DNA of 64,000 nt from Amycolatopsis sp. CA-126428. GTDB taxonomy: Bacteria; Actinomycetota; Actinomycetes; Mycobacteriales; Pseudonocardiaceae. Position 1 is the stretch's first letter. Each line of letters begins with the position of its first letter. The notes under the pieces are model-generated. The model was not told the origin of the DNA, made no database searches, and worked only from the letters and a program-made list of their open reading frames with translations. The position numbers were made by a program, and so were the translations under genes. The stretch is taken from assembly GCF_002904335.1 (NCBI RefSeq), contig NZ_PPHF01000010.1, positions 124,001-188,000 of the forward strand. The letters run 5' to 3'. Positions 56,801 to 63,285 of the stretch are shown here, one piece after another.

Positions 56801-57291
56801 TCGCGCTGACCCCGGGCTTCCCGACCGTCGACGTCCAGGCGGTCAACGGCCAGCTCGGCGACGTCGACACCAACGTGTTCGACACGAACGTGCTCACGCT
56901 GCCGGTTTCACTGGCCGCGCTGGGCATCGACGCGAACGCCGACAGCCACCGCATCTCCTACACGGTGGGTGTGAGCGGTTTCTACGTCGCGCCGGGCACG
57001 ACGAACGGGCTGATCGACTACGTCGGCACGCCGCTTTCGTTCGACGCGCTCGCGCCGGGCTACGCGGTCCAGGGTGGCGGCGACGCCGCGCTGGGCTACG
57101 TCGCGAAGCCGGGGACGGCGCTGGTCGTCACGCGGAACGCGGCGTCGGCCGCGGCCGACAACGCGCTCGGGCTGCTGGCCATCGAGCACCACAACGCCGC
57201 GGGCAATCGGGCCAACGTGGTCAAGGTGGACGCGACGCAGGGCGCCCGGCCGGGGAACGAGCGTCAGCCGATCGGGGCTGGTCGCCGCTAG
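53899..57291 (+). CDS. Secreted subtilisin-like (S8) serine protease
   Basis: 1130 aa. Signal peptide RATTAAFAVVLAAALGAPVA, SAS (residues 8-32); inhibitor-like prodomain (residues 60-165, AFVELAKKPAVDAFTATQ); catalytic domain with Asp in VGVIDDGIDYTHADFGG (about D202), His in GEHGTHVAGTIGG (about H271) and Ser in LSGTSMAAPHTAGITALV (about S619). A PA domain (about residues 460-570) is inserted between His and Ser. A large beta-rich C-terminal region follows (residues 690-1110), with no visible anchor. Secreted for protein degradation. Upstream 185 bp carry CCTAC-GTAA-GTAGG (53747-53760). Confidence 0.93.
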   Translation: MSRSRLPTRATTAAFAVVLAAALGAPVASASPERAQPDQAQGAQLAEGVAPAKIDDAKLQGKLSPRLGAAQGRVTAFVELAKKPAVDAFTATQPQGKEQAKRAARAAKADTAAAVDSVLGQLRAGNAQPQVVTQTANAVPGVVVTADAAKLREVAKRADVVAVRTVVPKTRTNASAEQLTNTLAAWQQTGKFGDGVRVGVIDDGIDYTHADFGGPGTQAAYKGVDSTKPTPLFPSAKVVGGTDLVGNDYDAATAGKTTPKPDPNPLACGEHGTHVAGTIGGFGVTADGKTFKGDYKKLDAKKVDAMQIGPGTAPKSLLYAIKVFGCTGSTNVTSQALDWALDPDGDGDFTDHLDIVNLSLGSDFGAPDDPDSLFVRKLVANNVLPVISAGNGGDINDIAGSPGNTPEALTVASTRDAGILRDAAEVKAPATAAGQKTGQYSQNYAGYDTLDLTAPVVALSAANAAGCAPYSAEDKAKAAGKFVFLEWDDNDSTRACGSAARANNAQAAGAKGALLSSTLEHFSAGIAGNAAIPMFQFTGSATKTLRAALTAGTLQVRLFGTGRASIQTYDKTIVDTPSSFTSRGTRGPALKPDLAAPGDTITSAFRGSGNGRTVLSGTSMAAPHTAGITALVRQSHPDWSVEEVKASVIDTAGHDVGDGAGHTYAPQRVGSGRIDAKAALDNQVLAYVVDDPGAVSVSFGTVEASGPVTLSKTIKLVNKGVTPAEYSVAYQAVNALPGVEYTVDKPSVKLTPRGTAKVKVTLKIADPKALRKVMDPTMAATQAGLARQFVADASGRVAFTPTSGATVPLRVSVYSAPKPVSTISTPPSVKFAPDATQAVLNLTGKGVDQGAGAQKYRSLISVLELQAESPQLPECDADVVTDCTLNKTAKGGDLRYIGAASTAPLAKAQGEPENAILAFGLSTWGDWANIGSNTSPFVDIDTTGDGQPDFETYVTKATSTDVLLATTVALTPGFPTVDVQAVNGQLGDVDTNVFDTNVLTLPVSLAALGIDANADSHRISYTVGVSGFYVAPGTTNGLIDYVGTPLSFDALAPGYAVQGGGDAALGYVAKPGTALVVTRNAASAAADNALGLLAIEHHNAAGNRANVVKVDATQGARPGNERQPIGAGRR

Positions 57292-57320
57292 GGCCCGACA
57301 AGATCGATTCCTGCAGGACC

Positions 57321-57358
57321 AGGGGCGTCTCCGGCGGATTTCCGCCGGGGGCGCCCCT
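57321..57358 (+). terminator. Terminator of the subtilase gene
   Basis: AGGGGCG/CGCCCCT (57321-57327, 57352-57358) with inner CCGGCGG/CCGCCGG around ATTT: a two-part hairpin 30 bp after the stop. Confidence 0.85.
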
Positions 57359-57519
57359 CTGTTGTTCACCCGATTGGGTGTCTCACCCTGCGGGAGGATG
57401 CGGCATAAGGGTGGTGCGGCTACGGCGGTTTGTCTACGGCCGGTAACCTTCCGGCTGCTGGCGTTTTGTTGCGGTGGGCCATCGGTGCGGCCGGTGGTCC
57501 GGTCGACGGAGGTGTGTGG

Positions 57520-58557
57520 ATGCGGCTCGCGGTGATCCCAGGAGACGGGATCGGGCCCGAGGTGGTCTCCGAGGCGCTGAAGGTGCTCGGCGAGGTAGTA
57601 CCGACGGCGGAGATCACGAACTACGACCTCGGCGCCGCGCGATGGCACTCGACGGGCGAGCTGCTCCCGGAATCGGTCCTCGGCGAGCTCCGTCAGCACG
57701 ACGCGATCCTGCTGGGCGCGGTCGGCGACCCGTCGGTGCCGAGCGGAATCCTGGAGCGCGGCCTGCTGCTGCGCCTGCGGTTCGAAATGGACCACCACGT
57801 CAACCTGCGCCCGGCGCGGCTGTACCCGGGTGTCCGGGGACCGCTGGCCGACGCGGGCGACGTCGACATGGTCGTCGTGCGCGAAGGCACCGAAGGCCCG
57901 TACGCGGGCACCGGCGGCCTGATCCGCAAGGACACCGAGCACGAGATCGCGACGGAGGTCAGCGTCAACACGGCGTTCGGCGTCCGGCGCGTGGTCGCCG
58001 ACGCGTTCAACCGCGCCGAGGCCCGGCCGCGCAAGCACCTGACGCTCGTGCACAAGACCAACGTGCTCTCGTTCGCCGGGTCGCTCTGGTCGCGGATCGT
58101 CGAAGAGGTTTCGCTGGAGCACCCGGAGGTGACGGTCGCGTACTCCCATGTGGACGCGGCGACCATCCACCTGGTGACGGACCCGTCCCGGTTCGACGTG
58201 ATCGTCACGGACAACCTGTTCGGCGACATCATCACCGACCTCGCGGCCGCGGTGACCGGCGGCATCGGCCTGGCGGCCAGCGGCAACCTGGACATGACCC
58301 GCCGCAACCCGAGCATGTTCGAGCCGGTCCACGGTTCGGCGCCGGACATCGCGGGCCAGGGGCTGGCCGACCCGACGGCGGCGGTGCTCTCGGTGGCGCT
58401 GCTGCTGGACCACCTCGGGCAGAAGGAATCCGCACGGCGGATCGAGGCTTCGGTGGCGTTCGACCTGGCCACGCGGGACCAGGCTTCACCGGGGGCCACG
58501 CAGGCCATCGGTGACCGGCTGGCGGCGCTGGTTTCGTCGAACGTGCGTACTGCTTGA
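57520..58557 (+). CDS. leuB: 3-isopropylmalate dehydrogenase
   Basis: 345 aa. [60 protein letters not shown] (substrate Arg residues), [19 protein letters not shown] Mg-binding Asp in [20 protein letters not shown], and [20 protein letters not shown] (NAD loop). It oxidatively decarboxylates 3-isopropylmalate for leucine, and in actinobacteria can also act on the citramalate-derived methylmalate. Start ATG 57520 with GGAGG upstream; a more upstream frame is rejected. Confidence 0.97.
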   Translation: MRLAVIPGDGIGPEVVSEALKVLGEVVPTAEITNYDLGAARWHSTGELLPESVLGELRQHDAILLGAVGDPSVPSGILERGLLLRLRFEMDHHVNLRPARLYPGVRGPLADAGDVDMVVVREGTEGPYAGTGGLIRKDTEHEIATEVSVNTAFGVRRVVADAFNRAEARPRKHLTLVHKTNVLSFAGSLWSRIVEEVSLEHPEVTVAYSHVDAATIHLVTDPSRFDVIVTDNLFGDIITDLAAAVTGGIGLAASGNLDMTRRNPSMFEPVHGSAPDIAGQGLADPTAAVLSVALLLDHLGQKESARRIEASVAFDLATRDQASPGATQAIGDRLAALVSSNVRTA

Positions 58558-58567
58558 TTTTTCGGGG

Positions 58568-58603
58568 AAGCCCTGCACCTGTTGGCTGGGTGCGGGGCTT
58601 TTT
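58568..58603 (+). terminator. Terminator of leuB
   Basis: AAGCCCTGCACC (58568-58579) pairs with GGTGCGGGGCTT (58589-58600) with one G-U, followed by TTT. Confidence 0.87.
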
Positions 58604-58613
58604 CGTGTCCGTT

Positions 58614-58799
58614 GGCGGCTTGTCGCCGGGCTTGTCGCCGGGCTTGTCGACTGGCTCGTTGGCGGCTTGTCGCCGGGCTGGTCCATCGGCTTGTCGGCGG
58701 CTCGTCGACGGCTTGCTGCCCGGCTGGTCCACCGGCTTGTCGACGGCTTGCCTCCCGGCTGGTCCACCGGCTCGTCGAAGGCTTGTCGCCCGACTTGTC
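58614..58799 (+). repeat. Minisatellite of sixteen 11/12-bp units
   Basis: Sixteen head-to-tail units of 11 or 12 bp with the core GGCTTGTC or GGCTGGTC. They group into 35-bp blocks of 11+12+12, clearest at 58661-58695, 58707-58741 and 58742-58776, with copies differing by one to several bases. It follows the leuB terminator and ends in an exact DnaA-box-like TTGTCCACA (58795-58803). It could be read in several frames as low-complexity Pro/Ser/Lys peptide, but there is no start site or codon bias. Confidence 0.85.
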
Positions 58800-58933
58800 C
58801 ACAGCGCTCCCGGGATGTGGAGAAGTGAGCGGTCGAGCGGCTTTTCGGGCGGTTCCGTCGGTGGGGGCCGATAGACTGGACCGGGGTCAGCCCCCAGGGT
58901 GCGGTGGGGTATGTCTGGGGCCTGATGGGGTCG

Positions 58934-59078
58934 TCAAGCCGCGGCGGGGGCGAAGTCGCGGTAGTGGGCGCCGATGCTGGGCATCGAGGTCAGGAAGCCC
59001 GAAAAGGCAAGCGCGAGTTTCCCGAATGGTGGGAGCTTGGCCCAGCTTCTGGACGTGGCCGCGAGCGCTGTGGCATGA
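58934..59078 (-). other. Coding-like open stretch without start (possible gene remnant)
   Basis: On the minus strand a frame open from about 59078 to the TGA at 58934-58936 reads HHATALAATSRSWAKLPPFG, KLALAFSGFLTSMPSIGAHY, RDFAPAAA, with typical high-GC third positions, but lacks a start codon apart from an internal ATG. It might be the tail of a lost gene. The rest of the 58558-59222 gap is the terminator, the minisatellite and the cimA leader. Confidence 0.25.
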
Positions 59079-59079
59079 T
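59050..59079 (+). promoter_or_regulatory. Promoter of the cimA leader
   Basis: TGGACG (59050-59055), 18-bp spacer, CATGAT (59074-59079). The -10 ends six nt before the leader GTG (59086), so a leaderless start is expected. Confidence 0.6.
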
Positions 59080-59085
59080 GCGACC

Positions 59086-59130
59086 GTGACCAGCTTCGCG
59101 ATCATTATCGACGAGCGCGCCGGACGATAG
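59086..59130 (+). CDS. cimA leader peptide (Ile-responsive attenuator)
   Basis: 14 codons plus TAG, product MTSFAIIIDERAGR. Three consecutive isoleucine codons, ATC ATT ATC (59101-59109), where ATT is rare in this genome. A stem with its left arm inside the last codons (59115-59123) and a terminator (59154-59184) follow. Stalling at the Ile run would cover the left arm at 59115. Charged Ile-tRNA would therefore be sensed before cimA is transcribed, which agrees with citramalate synthase feeding isoleucine synthesis. Confidence 0.82.
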   Translation: MTSFAIIIDERAGR

Positions 59131-59153
59131 CTCCACAAGAGCCCCCGGCGCGC
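59115..59153 (+). promoter_or_regulatory. cimA attenuator 1:2 stem
   Basis: GCGCGCCGG (59115-59123) and its exact complement CCGGCGCGC (59145-59153), with GCTC/GAGC able to pair inside the loop. The right arm abuts the terminator. A clean antiterminator was not found by eye. Confidence 0.65.
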
Positions 59154-59184
59154 AACCTCTCGCACCCATGCGGGAGGTTTTTTT
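59154..59184 (+). terminator. cimA attenuator terminator
   Basis: AACCTC (59154-59159) and GAGGTT (59174-59179) with inner CGCA/TGCG around CCCA, then a T7 run (59178-59184). It lies 39 bp before the cimA GTG. Confidence 0.88.
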
Positions 59185-59222
59185 GTTGCCTTGAAACGCC
59201 AGGAAGACGCTAGGAGAAGACC

Positions 59223-60827
59223 GTGACCCGCAAGGAGCCCGCCGATACCCCGCTCGGCGACGCCTTCCACCTCTACGACACCACCCTGCGCGACGGTGCG
59301 CAGCGAGAGGGCATCTCCTACTCCGTCCAGGACAAGCTCGCCGTCGCGCGGCTGCTGGACGAGCTCGGGGTCGGGTTCATCGAAGGCGGCTGGCCCGGCG
59401 CGCTTCCCAAGGACACCGAATTCTTCGCCCGCGCCGCGAAAGGCGAACTGAAGCTCCGCCACGCCGCGCTCGTCGCCTTCGGGGCGACCCGCAAGGCCGG
59501 CACCACCGCCGACGCCGATCCGCAGGTGCGGGCCCTGCTCGACAGCGAAGCGCCGGTCATCACCCTCGTCGCCAAGTCCGACCTCCGCCACATCGAACGC
59601 GCCCTGCGCGTCGACGTCGACGAGGCCTGCGCGATGGTCGAAGACACCGTCGAGTTCCTCACGAAAGAAGGCCGGCGGGTCTTCCTCGACGCCGAGCACT
59701 TCTTCGACGGCTACGCGCATTCCCCCGAGACCTCGCTCCGGGTCCTCGACGCCGCCGCCCACGCGGGTGCCGATGTCCTCGTGCTCTGCGACACCAACGG
59801 CGGCCAGCTTCCGCTCGGGCTCGCCGAGACCGTGCGGACGATCAAGGAAAAGACCGGGTTCCGGCTCGGGATCCACTGTCAGGACGACACTTCCTGCGCC
59901 GTGGCGAACTCCGTCGCCGCGGTGCAGGCCGGCGTGACGCACGTCCAGTGCACCGCCAACGGTTACGGGGAGCGGGCCGGCAACGCCGACCTCTTCGCCG
60001 TGACGGGAAACCTGGTGACCAAGCTCGGCATGGAGGTCCTCCCGACCGGAGGTGCCGCCGAGCTCACCCGGGTCTCCCATGCCCTTGCCGAAATCGCCAA
60101 CCTCGCCCCCTACACCCACCAGGCTTACGTAGGGGCGTCGGCTTTCGCCCACAAGGCGGGACTGCACGCGAGCGCGATCAAGGTGGATCCGTTGCTGTAC
60201 AACCACATCGATCCGTCTTCCGTCGGCAACGACATGCGGGTACTGGTCACCGAGATGGCCGGCAGGGCCAGCCTCGAGCTCAAGGGACGTGAGCTCGGGG
60301 TCGACCTTGCCGGCCGGCCCGAAGCGCTGACGAGCGCGATCACCAAGGTCAAGCGGCTCGAAGCGGAAGGCTGGTCCTTCGAGGCCGCCGACGCCTCCCT
60401 GGAGCTCTTGCTCCGCCAGGAGGCCGACGTCCCGGCGCAAGCGCCGTTCGCGCTCGAGTCCTACCGGGTGGTCCTCGACCACCGCCCGGACGGCGAGGTC
60501 ATGGCCGAAGCCACCGTCAAGGTGCACGTCGGCGGGCAACGCGTCATCGCCACCGCCGAGGGCATCGGGCCGGTGCACGCACTCGACGCGGCCCTGCGGA
60601 AGGCGCTGTCGCCGCACCTGTCCTGGTTGGACAGTGTGGAGCTGGCCGACTACAAGGTGCGCATCCTCCAGGGCCACCCCGGCACCGACGCGGTGACGCG
60701 GGTGCTGGTCGAGAGCACCGACGGCGAGCGCGAGTGGACCACCGTGGGCGTGCACGGCAACATCGTCGAGGCCAGCTGGCTGGCGCTGTGCGACGCCCTC
60801 GTCCACAAGAGCACCACCGTCAGCTGA
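59223..60827 (+). CDS. cimA: Citramalate synthase
   Basis: 534 aa. HMGL-like barrel: HLYDTTLRDGAQREGISYSV with the catalytic Arg/Asp, LGVGFIEGGWPGALPKDTEF, FLDAEHFFDGYAHSPETSLR, LCDTNGG, GIHCQDDTSCAVANSVAAVQ (metal His/His) and CTANGYGERAGNADL. A C-terminal LeuA dimer/allosteric domain follows (about residues 400-530). The features FHLYDTTLRDGAQ and EHFFDGY are those of the citramalate branch rather than LeuA. It condenses pyruvate and acetyl-CoA toward 2-ketobutyrate, giving threonine-independent isoleucine. AGGAGAAGACC precedes GTG. The Ile leader supports the call. Confidence 0.92.
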   Translation: MTRKEPADTPLGDAFHLYDTTLRDGAQREGISYSVQDKLAVARLLDELGVGFIEGGWPGALPKDTEFFARAAKGELKLRHAALVAFGATRKAGTTADADPQVRALLDSEAPVITLVAKSDLRHIERALRVDVDEACAMVEDTVEFLTKEGRRVFLDAEHFFDGYAHSPETSLRVLDAAAHAGADVLVLCDTNGGQLPLGLAETVRTIKEKTGFRLGIHCQDDTSCAVANSVAAVQAGVTHVQCTANGYGERAGNADLFAVTGNLVTKLGMEVLPTGGAAELTRVSHALAEIANLAPYTHQAYVGASAFAHKAGLHASAIKVDPLLYNHIDPSSVGNDMRVLVTEMAGRASLELKGRELGVDLAGRPEALTSAITKVKRLEAEGWSFEAADASLELLLRQEADVPAQAPFALESYRVVLDHRPDGEVMAEATVKVHVGGQRVIATAEGIGPVHALDAALRKALSPHLSWLDSVELADYKVRILQGHPGTDAVTRVLVESTDGEREWTTVGVHGNIVEASWLALCDALVHKSTTVS

Positions 60828-60846
60828 GCCGAGGGTGGGGCGCACG

Positions 60847-60852
60847 TAGACT
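60847..60852 (+). promoter_or_regulatory. -10 element of the FAH-family gene (leaderless)
   Basis: TAGACT ends six nt before the GTG at 60859, with no ribosome site between; leaderless spacing. Confidence 0.55.
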
Positions 60853-60858
60853 GGCTGC

Positions 60859-61629
60859 GTGCGCCTAGCCCGAATTGCCCATCCCGGTGGTGTCGCGTTC
60901 GCCTCGATCGAAGGCGACGGCGACGACGCCCAGGTCCTCGAAATCGCCGAGCACCCCTTCGGCCAGCCGAACTTCACCGGCAAGCGGTGGCCGCTGGCCG
61001 ACGTCCGGCTGCTCGCGCCGATCCTGCCGTCGAAGGTGATCGCCGTCGGCCGCAACTACGCCAAGCACGCGGCCGAGTTCGGCAACGACGTGCCCAGCGA
61101 GCCGATGCTGTTCATCAAGCCGTCGACGACCGTCATCGGGCCCAACGCGGCCATCCGCCGCCCGTCGGGCATCGGCCGCGTCGACTTCGAGGGTGAGCTC
61201 GCGATCGTCATCGGGCAGCCGGTGAAGAACGTCCCGGCCGCCCGCGCGGCGAGCGTCATCCTCGGGTACACGGTCGCCAACGACGTCAGCGCCCGCGACC
61301 TCCAGAAGTCCGACGGCCAGTGGGGCCGTGCCAAGGGCTTCGACACCTTCTGCCCGATCGGCCCGTGGATCGAGACCTCGATCGACGCCTCCGACCTCTC
61401 CCTGAGGGCCGAGGTCGACGGCGAGCTCAAGCAGGACGGCCGCACGTCCGACCTCGTCCACAAGATCCCCGAGCTGGTCGAGTTCGTCTCCGGCGTGATG
61501 ACGCTGCTGCCGGGCGACATCATCCTGACCGGCACGCCCGAGGGCGTCGGCCCGATCGAGGGCGGCCAGAGCGTCTCGATCACCATCGAAGGCATCGGAA
61601 CCCTGACCAACCCGGTCGAGGACGTCTAA
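60859..61629 (+). CDS. Fumarylacetoacetate hydrolase (FAH) family protein (Rv2993c type)
   Basis: 256 aa. KVIAVGRNYAKHAAEFGNDV, LFIKPSTTVIGPNAAIRRP, VDFEGELAIVIGQPVKNVPA with the metal-binding Glu residues, GYTVANDVSARDLQKSDGQW, KGFDTFCPIGPWI and GDIILTGTPEGVGPI form the complete FAH core. Likely an acylpyruvase or oxaloacetate decarboxylase type, Mg-dependent; the exact substrate is not deducible. The 3' end overlaps the convergent monooxygenase gene by four bases. Confidence 0.94.
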   Translation: MRLARIAHPGGVAFASIEGDGDDAQVLEIAEHPFGQPNFTGKRWPLADVRLLAPILPSKVIAVGRNYAKHAAEFGNDVPSEPMLFIKPSTTVIGPNAAIRRPSGIGRVDFEGELAIVIGQPVKNVPAARAASVILGYTVANDVSARDLQKSDGQWGRAKGFDTFCPIGPWIETSIDASDLSLRAEVDGELKQDGRTSDLVHKIPELVEFVSGVMTLLPGDIILTGTPEGVGPIEGGQSVSITIEGIGTLTNPVEDV

Positions 61630-62867
61630 CCCCTGGCCACCGGCTCCATCGGCCGCCGGGCGAACGCCGGAGCGTGCTCCGGCCGCAGCCCCAGGCCGAG
61701 GAGCCGGGCCGGGACGTACGACAGGCGCGGGAACCGGGCGAACGCCTTGATCATCGGCGCCGGCGGGCCGTTGCGCTCGCCGTTCATCACCCCGCGGACC
61801 ACCGTGCGGTGCAGCAGGCGCTGCAGCCCCTGCACCAGCAGCGTCGGCGCGAGGCGGCGCGAGCGCACCTTCGCCAGCTCGGCTCCCGTCGGACGGCCCC
61901 GGCGCAGCGGCTCGGCCAGCAGCGTCGCCGCCGCGACCGCGTCCTGCACCGCCAGGTTGATGCCGACGCCGCCGATCGGCGACATCGCGTGCGCCGCGTC
62001 GCCGATGCACAGCAGCCCGTCGACGTGCCACTTGCGCAGCAGGTTGAGCCGCACGTCGAGGAACTTGACGTCGTCCATCGTCTCGAGCTCGTGCACCCGG
62101 TCGGTGAACTCGGGGCAGATCTGCGTGACGTTCTCCCGGAACGCCTCGATGCCGTGGGCGCGCAGGTCTTCGCCCTTCGGCGCGAGGTAGGCGACCTGGT
62201 AGAAGTCCGGCCGGGGGAGCGGCACCGCGAAGCGGCGGTTCCGCATCTTCGGCAGCAGCATGGTGCCCGCTTCGTCGTCGCCACGCGAGAGCCGGAACCA
62301 CCAGACGTCGAACGGGCAGTCGTACTCCCGCGGCACCAGGCCGGCCTCACGGCGGGCCAGCGACCAGCGGCCGTCGGCGGCGATCACCAGGTCGGCGCGG
62401 ATTTCGCCGGTTTCCCCGGCGCTCGTGCGGTAGGTGATGCCGGCGACCCGGCCGTCCTCGCGGACCAGGCCGGTGCACTCGGTCTCCATCCGCTGGACGA
62501 ACGTCGGCTCCTTGCGCGCGCTTTCGGCGAGCAGGTCGAGGAAGTCCCACTGCGGCACCATCGCGATGTAGGGGTGCGCCACCTTCAGCCGGGTGAAGTC
62601 GGCCAGCTTCATGAGCTCGCCGTTCTCCTGGGGGAAGCCCGCCGAGGTCAGCTCGCTGTGCGGCAACGCGTGGAACCGCTCGCCGAGGCCCAGCTCGTCG
62701 AGCAGCGTCAGCGTCGACGGGTGCACCGTGTCCCCGCGGAAGTCGCGCAGGAAATCGGCGTGCTTCTCCAGCAGCGTCACCTCGACGCCGGCCCGGGCCA
62801 GCAGCAGCCCCGTGACCATCCCGGCCGGCCCGCCACCGATGACGACGCAGCTCGTGCGCTCGGTCAT
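61626..62867 (-). CDS. FAD-dependent monooxygenase (PHBH type)
   Basis: 413 aa. GG motif CVVIGGGPAGMVTGLLLARA; a PHBH-like middle; the DG motif ADLVIAADGRWSLAR; and GD motif LLCIGDAAHAMSPIGGVGIN. It hydroxylates an aromatic or polyketide-like compound with NAD(P)H, FAD and O2. The final 80 residues are basic. GGGAG lies nine nt before the ATG at 62865-62867 and adjoins another ATG at 62876. An AT-rich palindrome just upstream (62882-62903) suggests substrate-induced control. Confidence 0.9.
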   Translation of the reverse strand: MTERTSCVVIGGGPAGMVTGLLLARAGVEVTLLEKHADFLRDFRGDTVHPSTLTLLDELGLGERFHALPHSELTSAGFPQENGELMKLADFTRLKVAHPYIAMVPQWDFLDLLAESARKEPTFVQRMETECTGLVREDGRVAGITYRTSAGETGEIRADLVIAADGRWSLARREAGLVPREYDCPFDVWWFRLSRGDDEAGTMLLPKMRNRRFAVPLPRPDFYQVAYLAPKGEDLRAHGIEAFRENVTQICPEFTDRVHELETMDDVKFLDVRLNLLRKWHVDGLLCIGDAAHAMSPIGGVGINLAVQDAVAAATLLAEPLRRGRPTGAELAKVRSRRLAPTLLVQGLQRLLHRTVVRGVMNGERNGPPAPMIKAFARFPRLSYVPARLLGLGLRPEHAPAFARRPMEPVARG

Positions 62868-62881
62868 CTCGACCATCTCCC

Positions 62882-62903
62882 TTATTCATCGCTTGTTGAA
62901 TAA
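62882..62903. promoter_or_regulatory. MarR-like operator upstream of the monooxygenase
   Basis: TTATTCA-TCGCTTGT-TGAATAA: perfect 7-bp arms, AT-rich against a very GC-rich background. It lies 14 bp before the monooxygenase start, in the expected 5' leader or promoter. No regulator gene is adjacent. Confidence 0.6.
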
Positions 62904-63285
62904 CTTGAGGATGCACCCGCGTGGCACCGGCGTCAAGGGGTGTGACCGGAGATACGCTGATCGGGCGACGGCCCCGGTGTCCGCGCCCGGTGGCCGAAAA
63001 CCGTCCAAACGCGACAGTTGGTCGAAGGTGTTCCGGTTGTGCCCGGCTCCGGCGGCGGGATGCGGAAGCGCCCTTGTGGACGGAGCGGATTCCCAAGCCG
63101 CGCAAGGGTTTTCACGGAGGAATCGATTGCTTTCCCGGTCGGGCCGGCGCCGGGGGTGTGTACGGCCGGATAACCGAACGGGGACGGTCCGCCAACTGGG
63201 AGTAGAGAAAGTGCGCCGGAACAGGCGAGCGGCAATCACCTCTTTGGCAGCGTCGCGAACGCGGCGGTTGCCCTAGCCTCACTGG
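62904..63285. other. 382-bp intergenic region
   Basis: I find no tRNA and no long gene. A weak candidate small ORF begins with TTG at 63127 after GGAGG (63116-63120), and runs to 63276 (49 very basic residues); codon use is poor. Otherwise nothing is clear. Confidence 0.3.
63274..63279 (+). promoter_or_regulatory. -10 element of the HAD hydrolase gene (leaderless)
   Basis: TAGCCT ends six nt before the GTG at 63286; no ribosome site in between. Confidence 0.5.

Noticed and set aside
58614..58803. CRISPR-like array
   Set aside because: The units are contiguous 11/12-mers without unique spacers, and there are no cas genes in the window.
63127..63276. Small ORF after GGAGG between monooxygenase and HAD genes
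   Set aside because: The Shine-Dalgarno site is good, but the product is Arg-rich with poor codon bias and its stop overlaps the HAD -10; kept only as a note.
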